From Bdellovibrionaceae bacterium UBA6502 (GTDB lineage: Bacteria > Bdellovibrionota > Bdellovibrionia > Bdellovibrionales > UBA840): a stretch of DNA of 64,000 bases. Position numbers and translations under genes: made by a program. The stretch spans positions 62,001-126,000 of the forward strand of contig DJMA01000012.1 of assembly GCA_002436415.1 (NCBI GenBank), read 5' to 3'. This document shows positions 15,852 through 25,035 of this stretch, piece by piece. The notes beneath the pieces were generated by a model, which ran no database searches, had not been told where the DNA came from, and saw only the letters and a list, made by a program, of their open reading frames with translations. Each line of letters starts with the position of its first letter. The first letter of the stretch is position 1.

Positions 15852-17207
15852 TCACATTGCCTCTGCACTATCAACAAGATCAAAAAGATCTCTAGATTTA
15901 GTGCATAAGTCTAAACTTTCAGTACGTTTATCATCTGGATTGAAATGAACCCAAGTAGTTAGAACAATGTTGGCGTAATCAATTGCATTTACAATATTCA
16001 CTAACTCAGGATCTCCATGAAACAAGGCCGAGCGAAAATCTCTGTCTAATCCTTCACAATAGTTCTTTAACGAATCAGATCGACTAATTATTTTTTCATC
16101 TATATAGTCCAGCATGGTCTCGACCATTTGATTATGCTGTACAATAGCCTCTTCTCTCATTTCACCAGACAAGCCACTTACATATTCTTCATGATCCCAA
16201 ATTTCTATTTGTAAATCAGTGGCTCGATCTATGGCCCAGTAAAGAACTATTTGTTGTTTCGAGCGGTTTTTTTCTAGTATCTCAATTAAAGATTCCGGGC
16301 CTTTCGAGAGTCTTTCAGCTTTCTTTCTATACTTTAGATAATTATTCATTCTCTTACCCAACTCGGTATAAGAATAGTAAAACACAAAGGCTCCAACCAC
16401 AGATTTGATCGCCCAAACGGAGTATTTCGTAAACTTCTTTCGTAAAAAATCACTCACAGGTGAAATCAGACTTCGTTGTACAAAACTTAATGCCACTTCC
16501 CCCAATAGTATGGCAGGAGTAAGCCCTACAAGACTAGCCTTTATCTCTTGAAGGTACACATAATTCCTAAAGGCCAACATCTTATCCGCTCGAAAGTCAG
16601 TAGTTTGGTCTTTTCCTATACACAATAAACTAGCCCGATAAAAACCATTAGACTCTAAGAGAAAGTCTAAATAAAGTGATCCAAAATAATAGGAGAACTG
16701 ATCTTCTCGAACACCGTAGAGTTTATTGTAATCATTTTTTTTACCAAAGTAGGCACCGTAAATATCTTGAATTGGTTGTAAATAAGACTCAATGAAAGCC
16801 TCTTCCCGACTTGCTTTGGAAAAAAGGTATCCCATATAGGTTTTAGATTTAAGATCTTCCGGTAGATTTAAAATCAAGGCTTCGTCAAATCGAACTGGGT
16901 ATTTAGTGAGATATTCTCTCTCTGCATTACTAGAAGGAATATAATCAACACGTCCCTCCTCCTTTTTAATCTTTTCAAGAGACTTTTCTAAAGAGGGAAT
17001 GGGACCGTAATAATACTCCTCTCGAAATCCTTCGCAGAGCTTTAGAGTATTCACAAAAGCATTTTCGCGAACTTGATCACGAAAATTCCTGAGCTTTTCA
17101 AGCCTCTCTTTAACTTCTTTCTTTTCTGGCGTAATAGTTTCCGCGGAATACAAAGACTGTATCCACAGTAGATTAATAAGAAAGAAATATAGCGATAATT
17201 TTTTCAA
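15852..17207 (-). CDS. exported or membrane-anchored hypothetical protein, 451 aa
   Basis: The start is taken as TTG at 17207. It lies right behind TAGGAG, and the codons after it give the signal peptide LKKLSLYFFLINLLWIQSLY (cut before AET). A longer frame to 17309 would overlap the end of the upstream gene and a rho-independent terminator, so it is rejected. The mature region is charged and helical, with two hydrophobic stretches near residues 210-270 (IKASLVGLTPAILLGEVAL and YSVWAIKSVVGAFVFYY) that may be membrane segments. No family was recognised. It is the third gene of the exported cluster. The terminator just ahead of its Shine-Dalgarno site implies its expression is lower than, or uncoupled from, that of the two genes upstream. 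Confidence 0.7.
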   Translation of the reverse strand: MKKLSLYFFLINLLWIQSLYSAETITPEKKEVKERLEKLRNFRDQVRENAFVNTLKLCEGFREEYYYGPIPSLEKSLEKIKKEEGRVDYIPSSNAEREYLTKYPVRFDEALILNLPEDLKSKTYMGYLFSKASREEAFIESYLQPIQDIYGAYFGKKNDYNKLYGVREDQFSYYFGSLYLDFLLESNGFYRASLLCIGKDQTTDFRADKMLAFRNYVYLQEIKASLVGLTPAILLGEVALSFVQRSLISPVSDFLRKKFTKYSVWAIKSVVGAFVFYYSYTELGKRMNNYLKYRKKAERLSKGPESLIEILEKNRSKQQIVLYWAIDRATDLQIEIWDHEEYVSGLSGEMREEAIVQHNQMVETMLDYIDEKIISRSDSLKNYCEGLDRDFRSALFHGDPELVNIVNAIDYANIVLTTWVHFNPDDKRTESLDLCTKSRDLFDLVDSAEAM

Positions 17208-17218
17208 TTCACTCCTAC

Positions 17219-17249
17219 AAAAAAAGCGGTCTTCAATAGACCGCCTTTT
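17219..17249 (-). terminator. terminator inside the exported-protein cluster
   Basis: On the minus strand GCGGTCT pairs with AGACCGC around ATTGA, extended by A-T pairs, and is followed by seven T. It follows the stop of the 17254-18612 gene and immediately precedes the Shine-Dalgarno site of the next gene. Confidence 0.85.
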
Positions 17250-17253
17250 AAAT

Positions 17254-18612
17254 CTATTCACCCAAATCGTATACTTTTGGTTTCTTAGACATTTGCATAT
17301 AGTAATCATTTTCTAGATTTTCAATTTCAGCAATCTCAGCCTCTAATTCACTAGAAATAGTCATTAGGTAGTTTTTAAACTCATTCACAGCAAACAAATC
17401 AACAGGCTCATCTTCCGACGATCCCCATTTAATCTGAATGTTCTCTGCCAAATCATTACTACTTACGATTACCAAAGGAACTGTGGCAGCCGTTGTAGCA
17501 ACACCTAACATAGACTTAGCCAAAAATCTGGTAGTCCATTTTTTTAGTCTCGTTCCACGTAAAAAGCTTTTACTATCTTTTAATGCAAGCTCTTTTTCTT
17601 GCGTTAATTCCGTTAATCTTTCAATTTCTGGAACCAATGAATTCTTGATATGAGATTCATGACCTCTAATTTGATTTTTCAAAGTTTTAGTCTTTTCAGC
17701 CAATTCAGCTTCCCTAGCAACGCGCTGTTCAGTTACTTGCTCCATACGCTCTTTCAGAAAGTTTAATCTGACACTAATCGTCTTAAGATTCTTTTCAGCC
17801 GCTCTAAGCTCTGACTCAATTTTATCCATAGAATCTAAAGTATAAGGAGAATCCTTATCCGCTAAAAAATTTGGATTTAATTCCGTGTAATCAAGCATAG
17901 CTGAATTTGCTGCCCTGGCAGACGCTAATTTTTTTTCTGCTTCCTTCAAAGCAAGTTCACTGTTTTTAACATCACTTGCAAGCCCACGTAAATCGTCATC
18001 TAATTCAGCAAGAGTTCCAATAGACCCCTCTCTCTCAATATCGTTGATATTTTGTTGCAAATGAGAGATTTTAGTTTCTTGCTCGTTTTTTGCTACTACG
18101 ACTGTAAAAAGATCTACCTTCGCTTTATGAAAATCAGCGCTCGCTTGGCTATGTCTTTCCATAGCAGCAGCAAGTTTTGGGTCATTTTTTAAAAACTTGA
18201 AGAAACTTCGAAGTTGGTAGCCCTTCAAGCCAACACCAGCAATGATTGCTAGAGTATTTCCTGAAATTTCAAAGTTCACAACATCGTCAGCATCTGTAAA
18301 ACCAAAACTCTCCGCTAGATCATTTTCAAACTTTGCAGTTTCTATGGCTTCAAGAATAGAGTCATTAAAACTCTTTAAAACTTGTAACCTAAACTTAGCC
18401 TCAAACAAGTCTCTACTTTTATCCTTACCAACTATATAATCCTGAACCGCTTGGTCAACAAGATCAGCTTCAGTCTCATGAGACTTCTTCTTAATAATGT
18501 CTCCTACTGATAACTTAGGTCGCTCTGGAGACTTTTTTAACTCTTCCGCCATTAGGCTTAAGGAACTTAAGCCCATACTAGTAATTACTAATGTACTAAT
18601 TAACTTTTTCAT
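17254..18612 (-). CDS. exported coiled-coil protein with a C-terminal membrane segment, 452 aa
   Basis: Signal peptide MKKLISTLVITSMGLSSLSLMA followed by EELKKSPERP. From about residue 150 to 350 the sequence is heptad-rich and dominated by Ala, Glu, Leu and Lys (for example LKEAEKKLASARAA, LRAAEKNLKTISVRL), indicating long coiled coils. A hydrophobic stretch follows near residue 375 (SMLGVATTAATVPLVIVSS), then a short acidic tail. No named family was recognised. It lies 16 bases after the 18629-20587 lipoprotein gene, and its Shine-Dalgarno AAGGA is well placed. The pair may form an elongated periplasmic structure. That role is inferred only from composition and linkage. Confidence 0.75.
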   Translation of the reverse strand: MKKLISTLVITSMGLSSLSLMAEELKKSPERPKLSVGDIIKKKSHETEADLVDQAVQDYIVGKDKSRDLFEAKFRLQVLKSFNDSILEAIETAKFENDLAESFGFTDADDVVNFEISGNTLAIIAGVGLKGYQLRSFFKFLKNDPKLAAAMERHSQASADFHKAKVDLFTVVVAKNEQETKISHLQQNINDIEREGSIGTLAELDDDLRGLASDVKNSELALKEAEKKLASARAANSAMLDYTELNPNFLADKDSPYTLDSMDKIESELRAAEKNLKTISVRLNFLKERMEQVTEQRVAREAELAEKTKTLKNQIRGHESHIKNSLVPEIERLTELTQEKELALKDSKSFLRGTRLKKWTTRFLAKSMLGVATTAATVPLVIVSSNDLAENIQIKWGSSEDEPVDLFAVNEFKNYLMTISSELEAEIAEIENLENDYYMQMSKKPKVYDLGE

Positions 18613-18628
18613 AAATCCTTAAACCCTT

Positions 18629-20587
18629 CTATTGGAAAATGTTTCTGTAATCTTGCTGGATTTCCATCCATTTTTGGTAACGATTAATAATCTTCCACTT
18701 AGCAGTTACTGTCTCTTCTCTACCGTTTCTAGATCTCATTTCCTGTTCTTTTTTAACTTCTTGCTCCGCTAATTCATGAAAATCTGCTACCGAAACACTT
18801 GTCTCTAAAGGTAATTTAATTGGGATAAATCCTTGTTTGATCGTTTCTTCAGTAATTCTGTCTTGACGATTAAATACCCAATCCATATAAATTCGACCAT
18901 CAGAAGGAATTGGGTTAATCATGGAAACTTCAAATTTAAGCGATAGTCCATCCACTACACGTCCACCACGTTTTTCCTGGTAGATTTTTTCGTCAATTTG
19001 AACCAACTCACCGTCATCGTTAAGAGCTAAATCAATGGCACTTTTTGACTCCTCAAATAACTGGAACAAACTCATTCTTTGACTATCAGTAATACCAGCA
19101 ACCTCTCTCAATTTCTTTAAACAAGCGTAGTCAACCTGCTTACATACATCGCTTTCTTCACCAAAAATGTAAGTTTCCGGTTTGTGTAAATTCACATCTT
19201 TTAACTCAACCAATTTTGAACGATCAAAGTCACCAAGATCGATTTTCATAAAACGATCCATATTTTCTTCAACTGGAGCTAACATTTCTGACTTTCGCCC
19301 ATAAACTTCTAAAGACACGCTAACATTAACTTTATTGATTGGACGAACAATTAAGAAAATTTTATTAGACTTATCTTTGTTGATGCTATCACGTAGCGCC
19401 AATATATCACTTGAATCTGCTTGCACTAAATAGCGGTCATTCACCAATGGAGTAGAATGAGCATTCGATGGACCATTTTTAACGGCATTTTTAAGCGTGT
19501 TAACAAAAGTATTCTGGTTATTCATACCATTGCTCTTAGCAGCGATTTGCTTAGCGATCTCTTTTTTTGAAGGGCTATATCTTACATTGTTCTTATAATC
19601 TTCCATCTTATTTAAAGCCGCAACTTTTTTACGAAGCTCAAAAATCTTTAAAGGCTCATCCACACCGTATAAAGAGATTAAAGCAGTAACTTTGGTATCT
19701 TTTTCTAAAATACGATCAACTACTCCTTGCGCCTCAATTCCAGCGAATAAATCTTTATAAAGACTTACTTGAGTTTCCAAGTTTTGCTTCTGTGCTAAAG
19801 CTTCCGATTTCAATGTAGCGGCTTTGCCTTGCTCAAGAATTGCAGTTTCTTGTGCTACTTTAGCCTCTTCAAGAGCTTTCTTCACGTCAGCCTGTTGAAT
19901 TTTTGCTGTGTTAATACTAGTAAGGGCTTCTTGTAATGCGAGGTCTGCCTTTTCAATGCCATCCTTGATGTTTCGTTCTATCTCAATTTTTCTAGCTTCC
20001 GCTTGGGCAACTTCTTCTTTTAAAGTTTCGATTTGCTCTTCAAAAGCCTTCACCTTACCAAGGGCCGCTTCTTCCATCTGAATCGCATTTTCCATTTTTT
20101 TATCTGCTAGAGCGTTCTTTTCTAAAGCAATAACAAACTCAGCCTCTAGCTCTTGTTGCTTTTTTTGAACAGCTAACTCTAGAGCGCTCATTTCGTTTTT
20201 TATGTTAGAAACTTCTGATTCTAGCTCAGTAATTTTGATGTTTTTCTCTGTAATTGTAACTTCCTGACCATCGATCATTTCTTGATGTTCAGAGATCTGT
20301 TGGGAGTGAATTGCTTGAAGGTCTTTAAGCGCCTTCTCTTTTTCATTCAAACTTGCTTCTAAAGCCTTGAACTTTTCTACATTTTCTTTGTTCGCTTCAA
20401 TTTGTGCATCTAAAGCTTTTTGTTGTTGAGCCTTTTCAGCCTCAAGGTCTTGCATCTTTTTATTTTTCTCAGCCAATTGTGCGTTTAACTTGTCATCATC
20501 ATTATCTTTGTTACAAGCAACGTTCAACAATAGGCTTGTGGATAATAGTCCACTAAGGATAATTTTTCCCAAGCTCATTTTATTCAT
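18629..20587 (-). CDS. lipoprotein with a long coiled coil, 652 aa
   Basis: The N-terminus ends in a lipobox, LLNVAC (Cys25), followed by NKDNDDDK. The acidic residues after the Cys do not by themselves fix inner or outer membrane sorting. Residues about 30-280 form an almost uninterrupted heptad pattern rich in Glu, Gln, Lys and Ala, then a globular part of about 370 residues follows. The latter contains NVSVSLEVYGRKSE, and DVCKQVDYACLKKLREV with two Cys that could pair. No known domain was identified. It is the first gene of the four-gene exported cluster, and its promoter should lie in 20588-20813. A 250-residue coiled coil could span tens of nanometres, suggesting a spacer or tether across the periplasm, which is inference. 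Confidence 0.78.
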   Translation of the reverse strand: MNKMSLGKIILSGLLSTSLLLNVACNKDNDDDKLNAQLAEKNKKMQDLEAEKAQQQKALDAQIEANKENVEKFKALEASLNEKEKALKDLQAIHSQQISEHQEMIDGQEVTITEKNIKITELESEVSNIKNEMSALELAVQKKQQELEAEFVIALEKNALADKKMENAIQMEEAALGKVKAFEEQIETLKEEVAQAEARKIEIERNIKDGIEKADLALQEALTSINTAKIQQADVKKALEEAKVAQETAILEQGKAATLKSEALAQKQNLETQVSLYKDLFAGIEAQGVVDRILEKDTKVTALISLYGVDEPLKIFELRKKVAALNKMEDYKNNVRYSPSKKEIAKQIAAKSNGMNNQNTFVNTLKNAVKNGPSNAHSTPLVNDRYLVQADSSDILALRDSINKDKSNKIFLIVRPINKVNVSVSLEVYGRKSEMLAPVEENMDRFMKIDLGDFDRSKLVELKDVNLHKPETYIFGEESDVCKQVDYACLKKLREVAGITDSQRMSLFQLFEESKSAIDLALNDDGELVQIDEKIYQEKRGGRVVDGLSLKFEVSMINPIPSDGRIYMDWVFNRQDRITEETIKQGFIPIKLPLETSVSVADFHELAEQEVKKEQEMRSRNGREETVTAKWKIINRYQKWMEIQQDYRNIFQ

Positions 20588-20813
20588 TCCAGATTTCCTT
20601 CAATAAAAATACACCCAGCCCCCCAATGGGGATTCTGGCAAATGGTTTTAAAATCTCAGCAAGGCTTATTGCATTTACTATGCCGAAATACTAATTTACC
20701 GATTTTAAACAAGTATTTTAAATTGAAAGGCTTACATGTTCTTGAAAACACCTTAGCTTCGATTTGAACTGACTATATATTTGATAGGGTGACGATTTTT
20801 TTCCTAGGCTTTC

Positions 20814-21443
20814 CTAAAACCAGTAGGACATTTGAACCACAAATTCATCTAAAGAAGGCCGATTGTATTGTTGGTTTGGTAAACTTGTTTTTACACCAGA
20901 CAAATTCATATCCTTATATATAGTCTTCCGATAGATTGCTGTGACAGCGACATTATTCTGCCAATACATATAAAAGCCGTAGCCACTACTTGTCCCAGAG
21001 ATTGAATCTCCAATTTGCAATGGACTATGACTTCCAGAGTTTAATTTTTTCACTTTTGAGGATACGACAGGATGATACTCAGAATAAAGGGCAATCCCCT
21101 GCCACAAATCTAACTTTAAAAATAAGCCCAAACGACTACTTTCAAACTTAGCTGAAAACTTATCCTGAGAGGCTCCTGTATTGCGCACAAGATCTTCTGA
21201 TTTTTGATGATAAGATAAGCTTGGACCAAGCTTTAACACATTGAAATCAAAACTAGCACGATAACCGAAACCTCCACCCAAACCAGATAAAAATGAGTCA
21301 TCTTCGTTATAAGTGTAGACATTCATTTTGTCTTCCAGCGAAAAATTCCAACTCATATCTAACTCTAGAAAGAACTCTTGTTCTAAGGCATCAAGCTGAC
21401 AAGAAATTAAAATTGTAACTAAGAATAAGTTTAAAATTTTCAC
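20814..21443 (-). CDS. outer-membrane beta-barrel protein, 209 aa
   Basis: Signal peptide MKILNLFLVTILISCQLDAL. The mature sequence shows alternating-hydrophobicity strands (FFLELDMSWNFSL, FGYRASFDFNVLKLGPSLSY, RLGLFLKLDLWQGIALYSEY, YGFYMYWQNNVAVTAIYRKT) and ends in VVQMSYWF. A terminal Phe preceded by alternating aromatic/hydrophobic residues is the BAM recognition pattern of outer-membrane proteins. The size suits an eight-stranded barrel of the OmpW/OmpX type, but no specific family was recognised. The start is GTG; no ATG is near. It is transcribed alone, with a 145-bp inverted-repeat element upstream at 21692-21836. Confidence 0.72.
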   Translation of the reverse strand: MKILNLFLVTILISCQLDALEQEFFLELDMSWNFSLEDKMNVYTYNEDDSFLSGLGGGFGYRASFDFNVLKLGPSLSYHQKSEDLVRNTGASQDKFSAKFESSRLGLFLKLDLWQGIALYSEYHPVVSSKVKKLNSGSHSPLQIGDSISGTSSGYGFYMYWQNNVAVTAIYRKTIYKDMNLSGVKTSLPNQQYNRPSLDEFVVQMSYWF

Positions 21444-22237
21444 GAACTACAGTTTAACCTCTTTCCCAATGCATGAGAAGAAACTCGATATAGATCCTGG
21501 GTTAAAGACTAAATAATTACAAGACGACTACTTTTACTTTGCGGGAATCATTTTTATTCTAAAGCTAATAACAAATTTTCCCCTCCCTACGACTTGAAAT
21601 CTGTTTCTAATGAAAAACAAAAAGATGCTTCTTCACATCATAAAAAACGAACAGTGAGCATATAATTTCAGATTTTTTTAAATTTGTGGAATAGCCCCTT
21701 TAATTGCGGATAGGATTTTATACTTCTTGGATAACACTGGGCGAATCGAATTTGTCCCAGTTTTAAGTTTACTCGCAACGAATACTGAATTGAGTTTAAA
21801 GGATTAACATCAATTCATCCGCAGTTAAAAGGGCCAATTTATATTTTTCAAAACAAATTTATCAAAAATAGGTACATCAATTTACACAAAGATTTCTTTA
21901 AAATACCCCACGCGTTTCATTTGTTTCGCCAGAAAAATTTAACAAAAAATGCAGTGCATGCATCAAACCAAATCTTTACTGTATCTTAAAAGAAAAAGAA
22001 TTCAGTACTATTGATAAAACCTATATTTAACATCTTAACAATTGCAGCAGATAAAATTGCTACCAACAAAAGTTGCCACTTAAGAAGTTGCTTATTAATT
22101 TAAATATTTCAAACCAATGAAATCCTTTTTCCTAAATATTGGAAAACATCTCAATTTGATTGATAAGCATTAAGAAATCTCCAAAAACCAATAAAAAAAG
22201 ATTAATCTTTTTAAAAATCCTTCCGATCGATCACTCC
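21444..22237. other. divergent intergenic region with inverted-repeat element
   Basis: About 790 bases between divergently transcribed genes. It holds one copy of the 145-bp element at 21692-21836. The rest is A+T-rich with no open frame or clear promoter. Confidence 0.5.
21692..21836. mobile_element. MITE-like element, copy A (145 bp)
   Basis: The left end TAGCCCCTTTAATTGCGGAT and the reverse complement of the right end agree at 17 of 20 positions. The interior shares the blocks TTTGTCC and CGAATACTGAA with the other two copies. No coding frame. The three ends all match the consensus TGGCCCCTTTAATTGCGGAT. Confidence 0.8.
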
Positions 22238-22834
22238 ATGAAAGTAAATAAACTTCGCGTGTTTGTATTTTGCCCCAGGAAAGACTGTGATAACAGACTC
22301 TTTCAATTGGCTTATTCTTTTTGGAAAAAGCTATGGCTAGAAACATACCGAGAATTGGTTGGTCTTGATAAGATCAACTCTGATAGCTTTCTTTCCTCAT
22401 ACCGGGTCGTTTGTGTTTTTAACGACATAGAAGTTGTCGCGATTGGCTTAATCCACAATTTTGATTTTTCAAATCCACTGCAAAAGGAACTAAGTTATTT
22501 CAATGCCTTTAGTGATAAGTCTTTAGATTCTATTTTTTCAAAATACAAAAGAATATCCTCAATAGACAATATTGCAATAAGTCCTAATTACAGAAAAAAA
22601 GGGATCGTACAACTCCTCTTCCACGAAATTTACAAAATTTTTATCGAGACATCATCTGATATTCTCGTCGCTTACACGAGAAACAATAGAAGTATCAATA
22701 AAGTAGCCTATGACCTAGGGGCTAGTTCTTTAGACAAGAACATTCTAAATCACGGTGTTAAAACAGACATAATATTTTTTGATAGAAATGTTAAAAACAA
22801 AGGGGAAAATAATGGAAGAAAAAAAGCATCTTAA
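22238..22834 (+). CDS. GNAT-family N-acetyltransferase
   Basis: A protein of about 198 residues with GNAT motif A visible as ISSIDNIAISPNYRKKGIVQLLFHEIYKI. Within it, the R-x-x-G-x segment (RKKGI) binds the acetyl-CoA pyrophosphate. A later N-x-x-A-x-x-x-Y/L helix is suggested by RSINKVAYDLGAS. The substrate is unknown. The ATG start has no obvious Shine-Dalgarno site; a TTG at 22160 would add 26 basic residues. The 3' end overlaps the next gene by 23 bases, so both are made together. Pairing with a haem-oxygenase-fold protein resembles small biosynthetic or tailoring operons, but no pathway can be named. Confidence 0.72.
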   Translation: MKVNKLRVFVFCPRKDCDNRLFQLAYSFWKKLWLETYRELVGLDKINSDSFLSSYRVVCVFNDIEVVAIGLIHNFDFSNPLQKELSYFNAFSDKSLDSIFSKYKRISSIDNIAISPNYRKKGIVQLLFHEIYKIFIETSSDILVAYTRNNRSINKVAYDLGASSLDKNILNHGVKTDIIFFDRNVKNKGENNGRKKAS

Positions 22835-23450
22835 TGAATATTGGAATGAACAAGTGGGACTACTCTCTAGAAAAGTATTGAGTATGCCATGGCATAATCA
22901 AAAATTTTACGAGAGCTACTTGGCTGAAACCTTCAAATACGTAACACACTCTTGTAAGTTACTTCAATACAGTGCCGATCGCCTTCCAGAAGGAGAACTA
23001 AAAAACTGCCTCATTCACCACATTGAAGAAGAAAAAGGCCATGAATACCTAGCCTTAAAAGATTTAAAGGGCTTTGGTAAAAAACCTGAAGACTTTGCCG
23101 AGCTAAAAAGTACGCATTCTATCTACAATGATATGTATGAGGAACTAGATGAAATTGATCCTGTCGCACCTTTGATTGGATACGCAATGGCTCTAGAAGG
23201 TTTAAGTGCAATGATTGCTATTGATGTAGCTAAGATTGTGGATGAAAATCATGGAGAAGGAAAAGCCAGTTTCTTAAAACTCCATGGCGAGGTAGACCAA
23301 GAGCATATCAAGGAATCAATGGACATATTAGCACTACTAGAAGACAAACAATTGCCAATCGTGAAAGATTCAATTCGCAAATCCTGTGAACGATATTCCT
23401 CTTTTATGGATGAAATCCAAAGAGTATTAGTTAACGAAAAAGCGGCTTAA
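22812..23450 (+). CDS. haem-oxygenase-fold (iron-containing redox enzyme) protein
   Basis: A 212-residue all-helical protein of the TenA/PqqC/haem-oxygenase-2-like superfamily. Candidate metal or substrate ligands are spread over helices as expected: HSCKLLQ, CLIHHIEEEKGHEYLALKDL (an HHxxEExxH pattern), and LHGEVDQEHIKES. The E/H pairs in helices 3 and C-terminal suit the di-iron oxidases of this fold (PF14518-like) more than TenA thiaminases. The start is the ATG with AAAGGGGA just upstream; an earlier in-frame ATG lies inside the GNAT gene. The two genes overlap by 23 bases. The reaction is unknown; oxidation of an acyl or amino-acid derived substrate made by the GNAT partner is a guess. 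Confidence 0.75.
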   Translation: MEEKKHLNEYWNEQVGLLSRKVLSMPWHNQKFYESYLAETFKYVTHSCKLLQYSADRLPEGELKNCLIHHIEEEKGHEYLALKDLKGFGKKPEDFAELKSTHSIYNDMYEELDEIDPVAPLIGYAMALEGLSAMIAIDVAKIVDENHGEGKASFLKLHGEVDQEHIKESMDILALLEDKQLPIVKDSIRKSCERYSSFMDEIQRVLVNEKAA

Positions 23451-23454
23451 ACAA

Positions 23455-23483
23455 AAAGCCTCCAAAAACATTTGGAGGCTTTA
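23455..23483 (+). terminator. terminator after the GNAT/oxygenase-fold operon
   Basis: A 12-bp stem AAAGCCTCCAAA with its complement around AACA. The T run is short (TTT), so it is moderately convincing. It lies in a convergent gap. Confidence 0.7.
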
Positions 23484-23520
23484 CATATAGTCTTAGATAT
23501 TTTTTGGATTGCGTTTGGGT

Positions 23521-24111
23521 TTATACTTTTAAACAAAAATTAGTACTAGCTACTTGCACCAAATTTCCAGACAGATCTTTAATTGGGCATAAATACTTTA
23601 AATGCAATCGGTATCGATCAGACTCACCAAAAGCATATTCAGTAATGTAATGCGCTGGAGTGCTATATTTCTCGATTTTTCCAGTATGTAGACATTTGGA
23701 TGCATTAGCTAAAATGTCACTATTGTACTTTTGATCTCTTTTATAAAGTTGCGTAAAACTATATTTCATCAAAGTTTCAGGCTCGTAATTTGAAAAAGTA
23801 AAAAACACTCTGTTGGCAAAAACTTGCTTAAAATTTTCTACATCATAGATTTCAAGAATATCGTTATCACCAATTAAATCCATAAAGGACTCATCAACAA
23901 GCCTTAAATCTTTCTTCCACAAATAACAAAAAAGCTGCTCTTGGGTGGAAGAGTTTTGAAAAGCTTCGATCTGTATATCTAGTCTTTCCGAAACGGCAGG
24001 ATCTTCGGCAAAATGTTTTTTTAATGATAAATCCAAAAGAAGATCTTCGGGTTTAATAGTATTACGTAATAAATTTGGTTCAAGGTTTTCAACATTCTTT
24101 TCCATCGACAC
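23521..24111 (-). CDS. PAS-like sensory protein, 196 aa
   Basis: A soluble protein of 196 residues without signal peptide. The middle and end resemble a PAS fold: LVDESFMDLIGDNDILEIYDVENFKQVF at the start, a helical part, and a terminal sheet YRLHLKYLCPIKDLSGNLVQVASTNFCLKV, where L-C-P-I-K-D-x-x-G-N-x-V is PAS-like. There is no output domain, so it may act as a stand-alone sensor or bind a partner. The start is GTG at 24111 with GAGG seven bases upstream. It is monocistronic as far as can be seen. The PAS assignment is tentative. Confidence 0.5.
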   Translation of the reverse strand: MSMEKNVENLEPNLLRNTIKPEDLLLDLSLKKHFAEDPAVSERLDIQIEAFQNSSTQEQLFCYLWKKDLRLVDESFMDLIGDNDILEIYDVENFKQVFANRVFFTFSNYEPETLMKYSFTQLYKRDQKYNSDILANASKCLHTGKIEKYSTPAHYITEYAFGESDRYRLHLKYLCPIKDLSGNLVQVASTNFCLKV

Positions 24112-24279
24112 AACTACACCTCACATTTCTAAGTTAATAAATTCCCTGCAGAAAACAAGCTTTTTATTGCCTTATTTAGGTAGATTAGACTATTTTCAAT
24201 GCTGTTTTAAATAATGACATTTGATGAACAAATTAGTTTAAACACCACTAAAGCTGGTTTTAAAGGTGTTTTTAAAACA

Positions 24280-25035
24280 TTACCAAGCAAAGCCAAGCCT
24301 AAGCCCCAAAGACTCGTGGACATCACTAACATCCGTTTCCCACTCAATGTTCGCGTAACTATATTCAAGCCCTATTAAAAAATGGGAACTATAAGTACTC
24401 ATACCAATGGAATAAATTTTGTGTTTCCCTGAATCCTCATAGGGACCAAAAGCCCCATTTGAATTACTGATATTAGTTTCAACACTGTGATCTTCTTCGA
24501 GGTAAGATACATAAGCTAGAACCTTCTCCCCTTGCCGACCAATGCTCAATCCTTTTTGCGTAGACTTTACTTTAGAACTTGCCGAATAATCGGATTGATT
24601 GGTTGTTTCTTCAAAACTAGTGGCTCCGCCTTGAATACTAGCGACCCAAGTCCCTGGTCCTCCTCCATGACCTAAAACTTGCCATCGCAGACCGGCCATT
24701 TTGGAATCGTAAAATATCTCCACTGGACCAAGAATAGTTAATTCAATACCAACACTAAAAGCATCTGCTGAAATTAGATCAGATAAATCATCAACATTAT
24801 CGGTATTAACACTAACCGGTCCATGAGTTGGTGGATTGCCATCAAGGTTGGTGGCTACTGTTATACTTGCTGGATCGGAAATGTTTGCATTAACATTTCC
24901 CTTTAAACTATCTGGAGCTACGAAAGGAACCGCAAAGCGACTGGTTGGAAATTCAATGGTATGACTACAAGAAATCAAAAAAAGTGAACATAGGGCAAAA
25001 CCAAGTTTTACAAATATGTGATTGAATCCTCCCAC
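24280..25035 (-). CDS. putative outer-membrane lipoprotein coupled to histidine kinase
   Basis: A 251-residue protein whose signal peptide ends in the lipobox LISC (Cys23), followed by SHTIEFPTSRF. The second half shows beta-rich segments (ISNSNGAFGPY, YSIGMSTYSSHFLIGLEYSYANIEW) and ends LRLGFAW with a terminal aromatic, a pattern of outer-membrane sheets. The GTG start at 25035 lies inside the histidine-kinase gene, preceded by AAGGAGG, so translation is coupled to the kinase (28-base overlap). The kinase and the lipoprotein may form one signalling unit, for example a surface sensor. No named family was recognised. Confidence 0.7.
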   Translation of the reverse strand: MGGFNHIFVKLGFALCSLFLISCSHTIEFPTSRFAVPFVAPDSLKGNVNANISDPASITVATNLDGNPPTHGPVSVNTDNVDDLSDLISADAFSVGIELTILGPVEIFYDSKMAGLRWQVLGHGGGPGTWVASIQGGATSFEETTNQSDYSASSKVKSTQKGLSIGRQGEKVLAYVSYLEEDHSVETNISNSNGAFGPYEDSGKHKIYSIGMSTYSSHFLIGLEYSYANIEWETDVSDVHESLGLRLGFAW

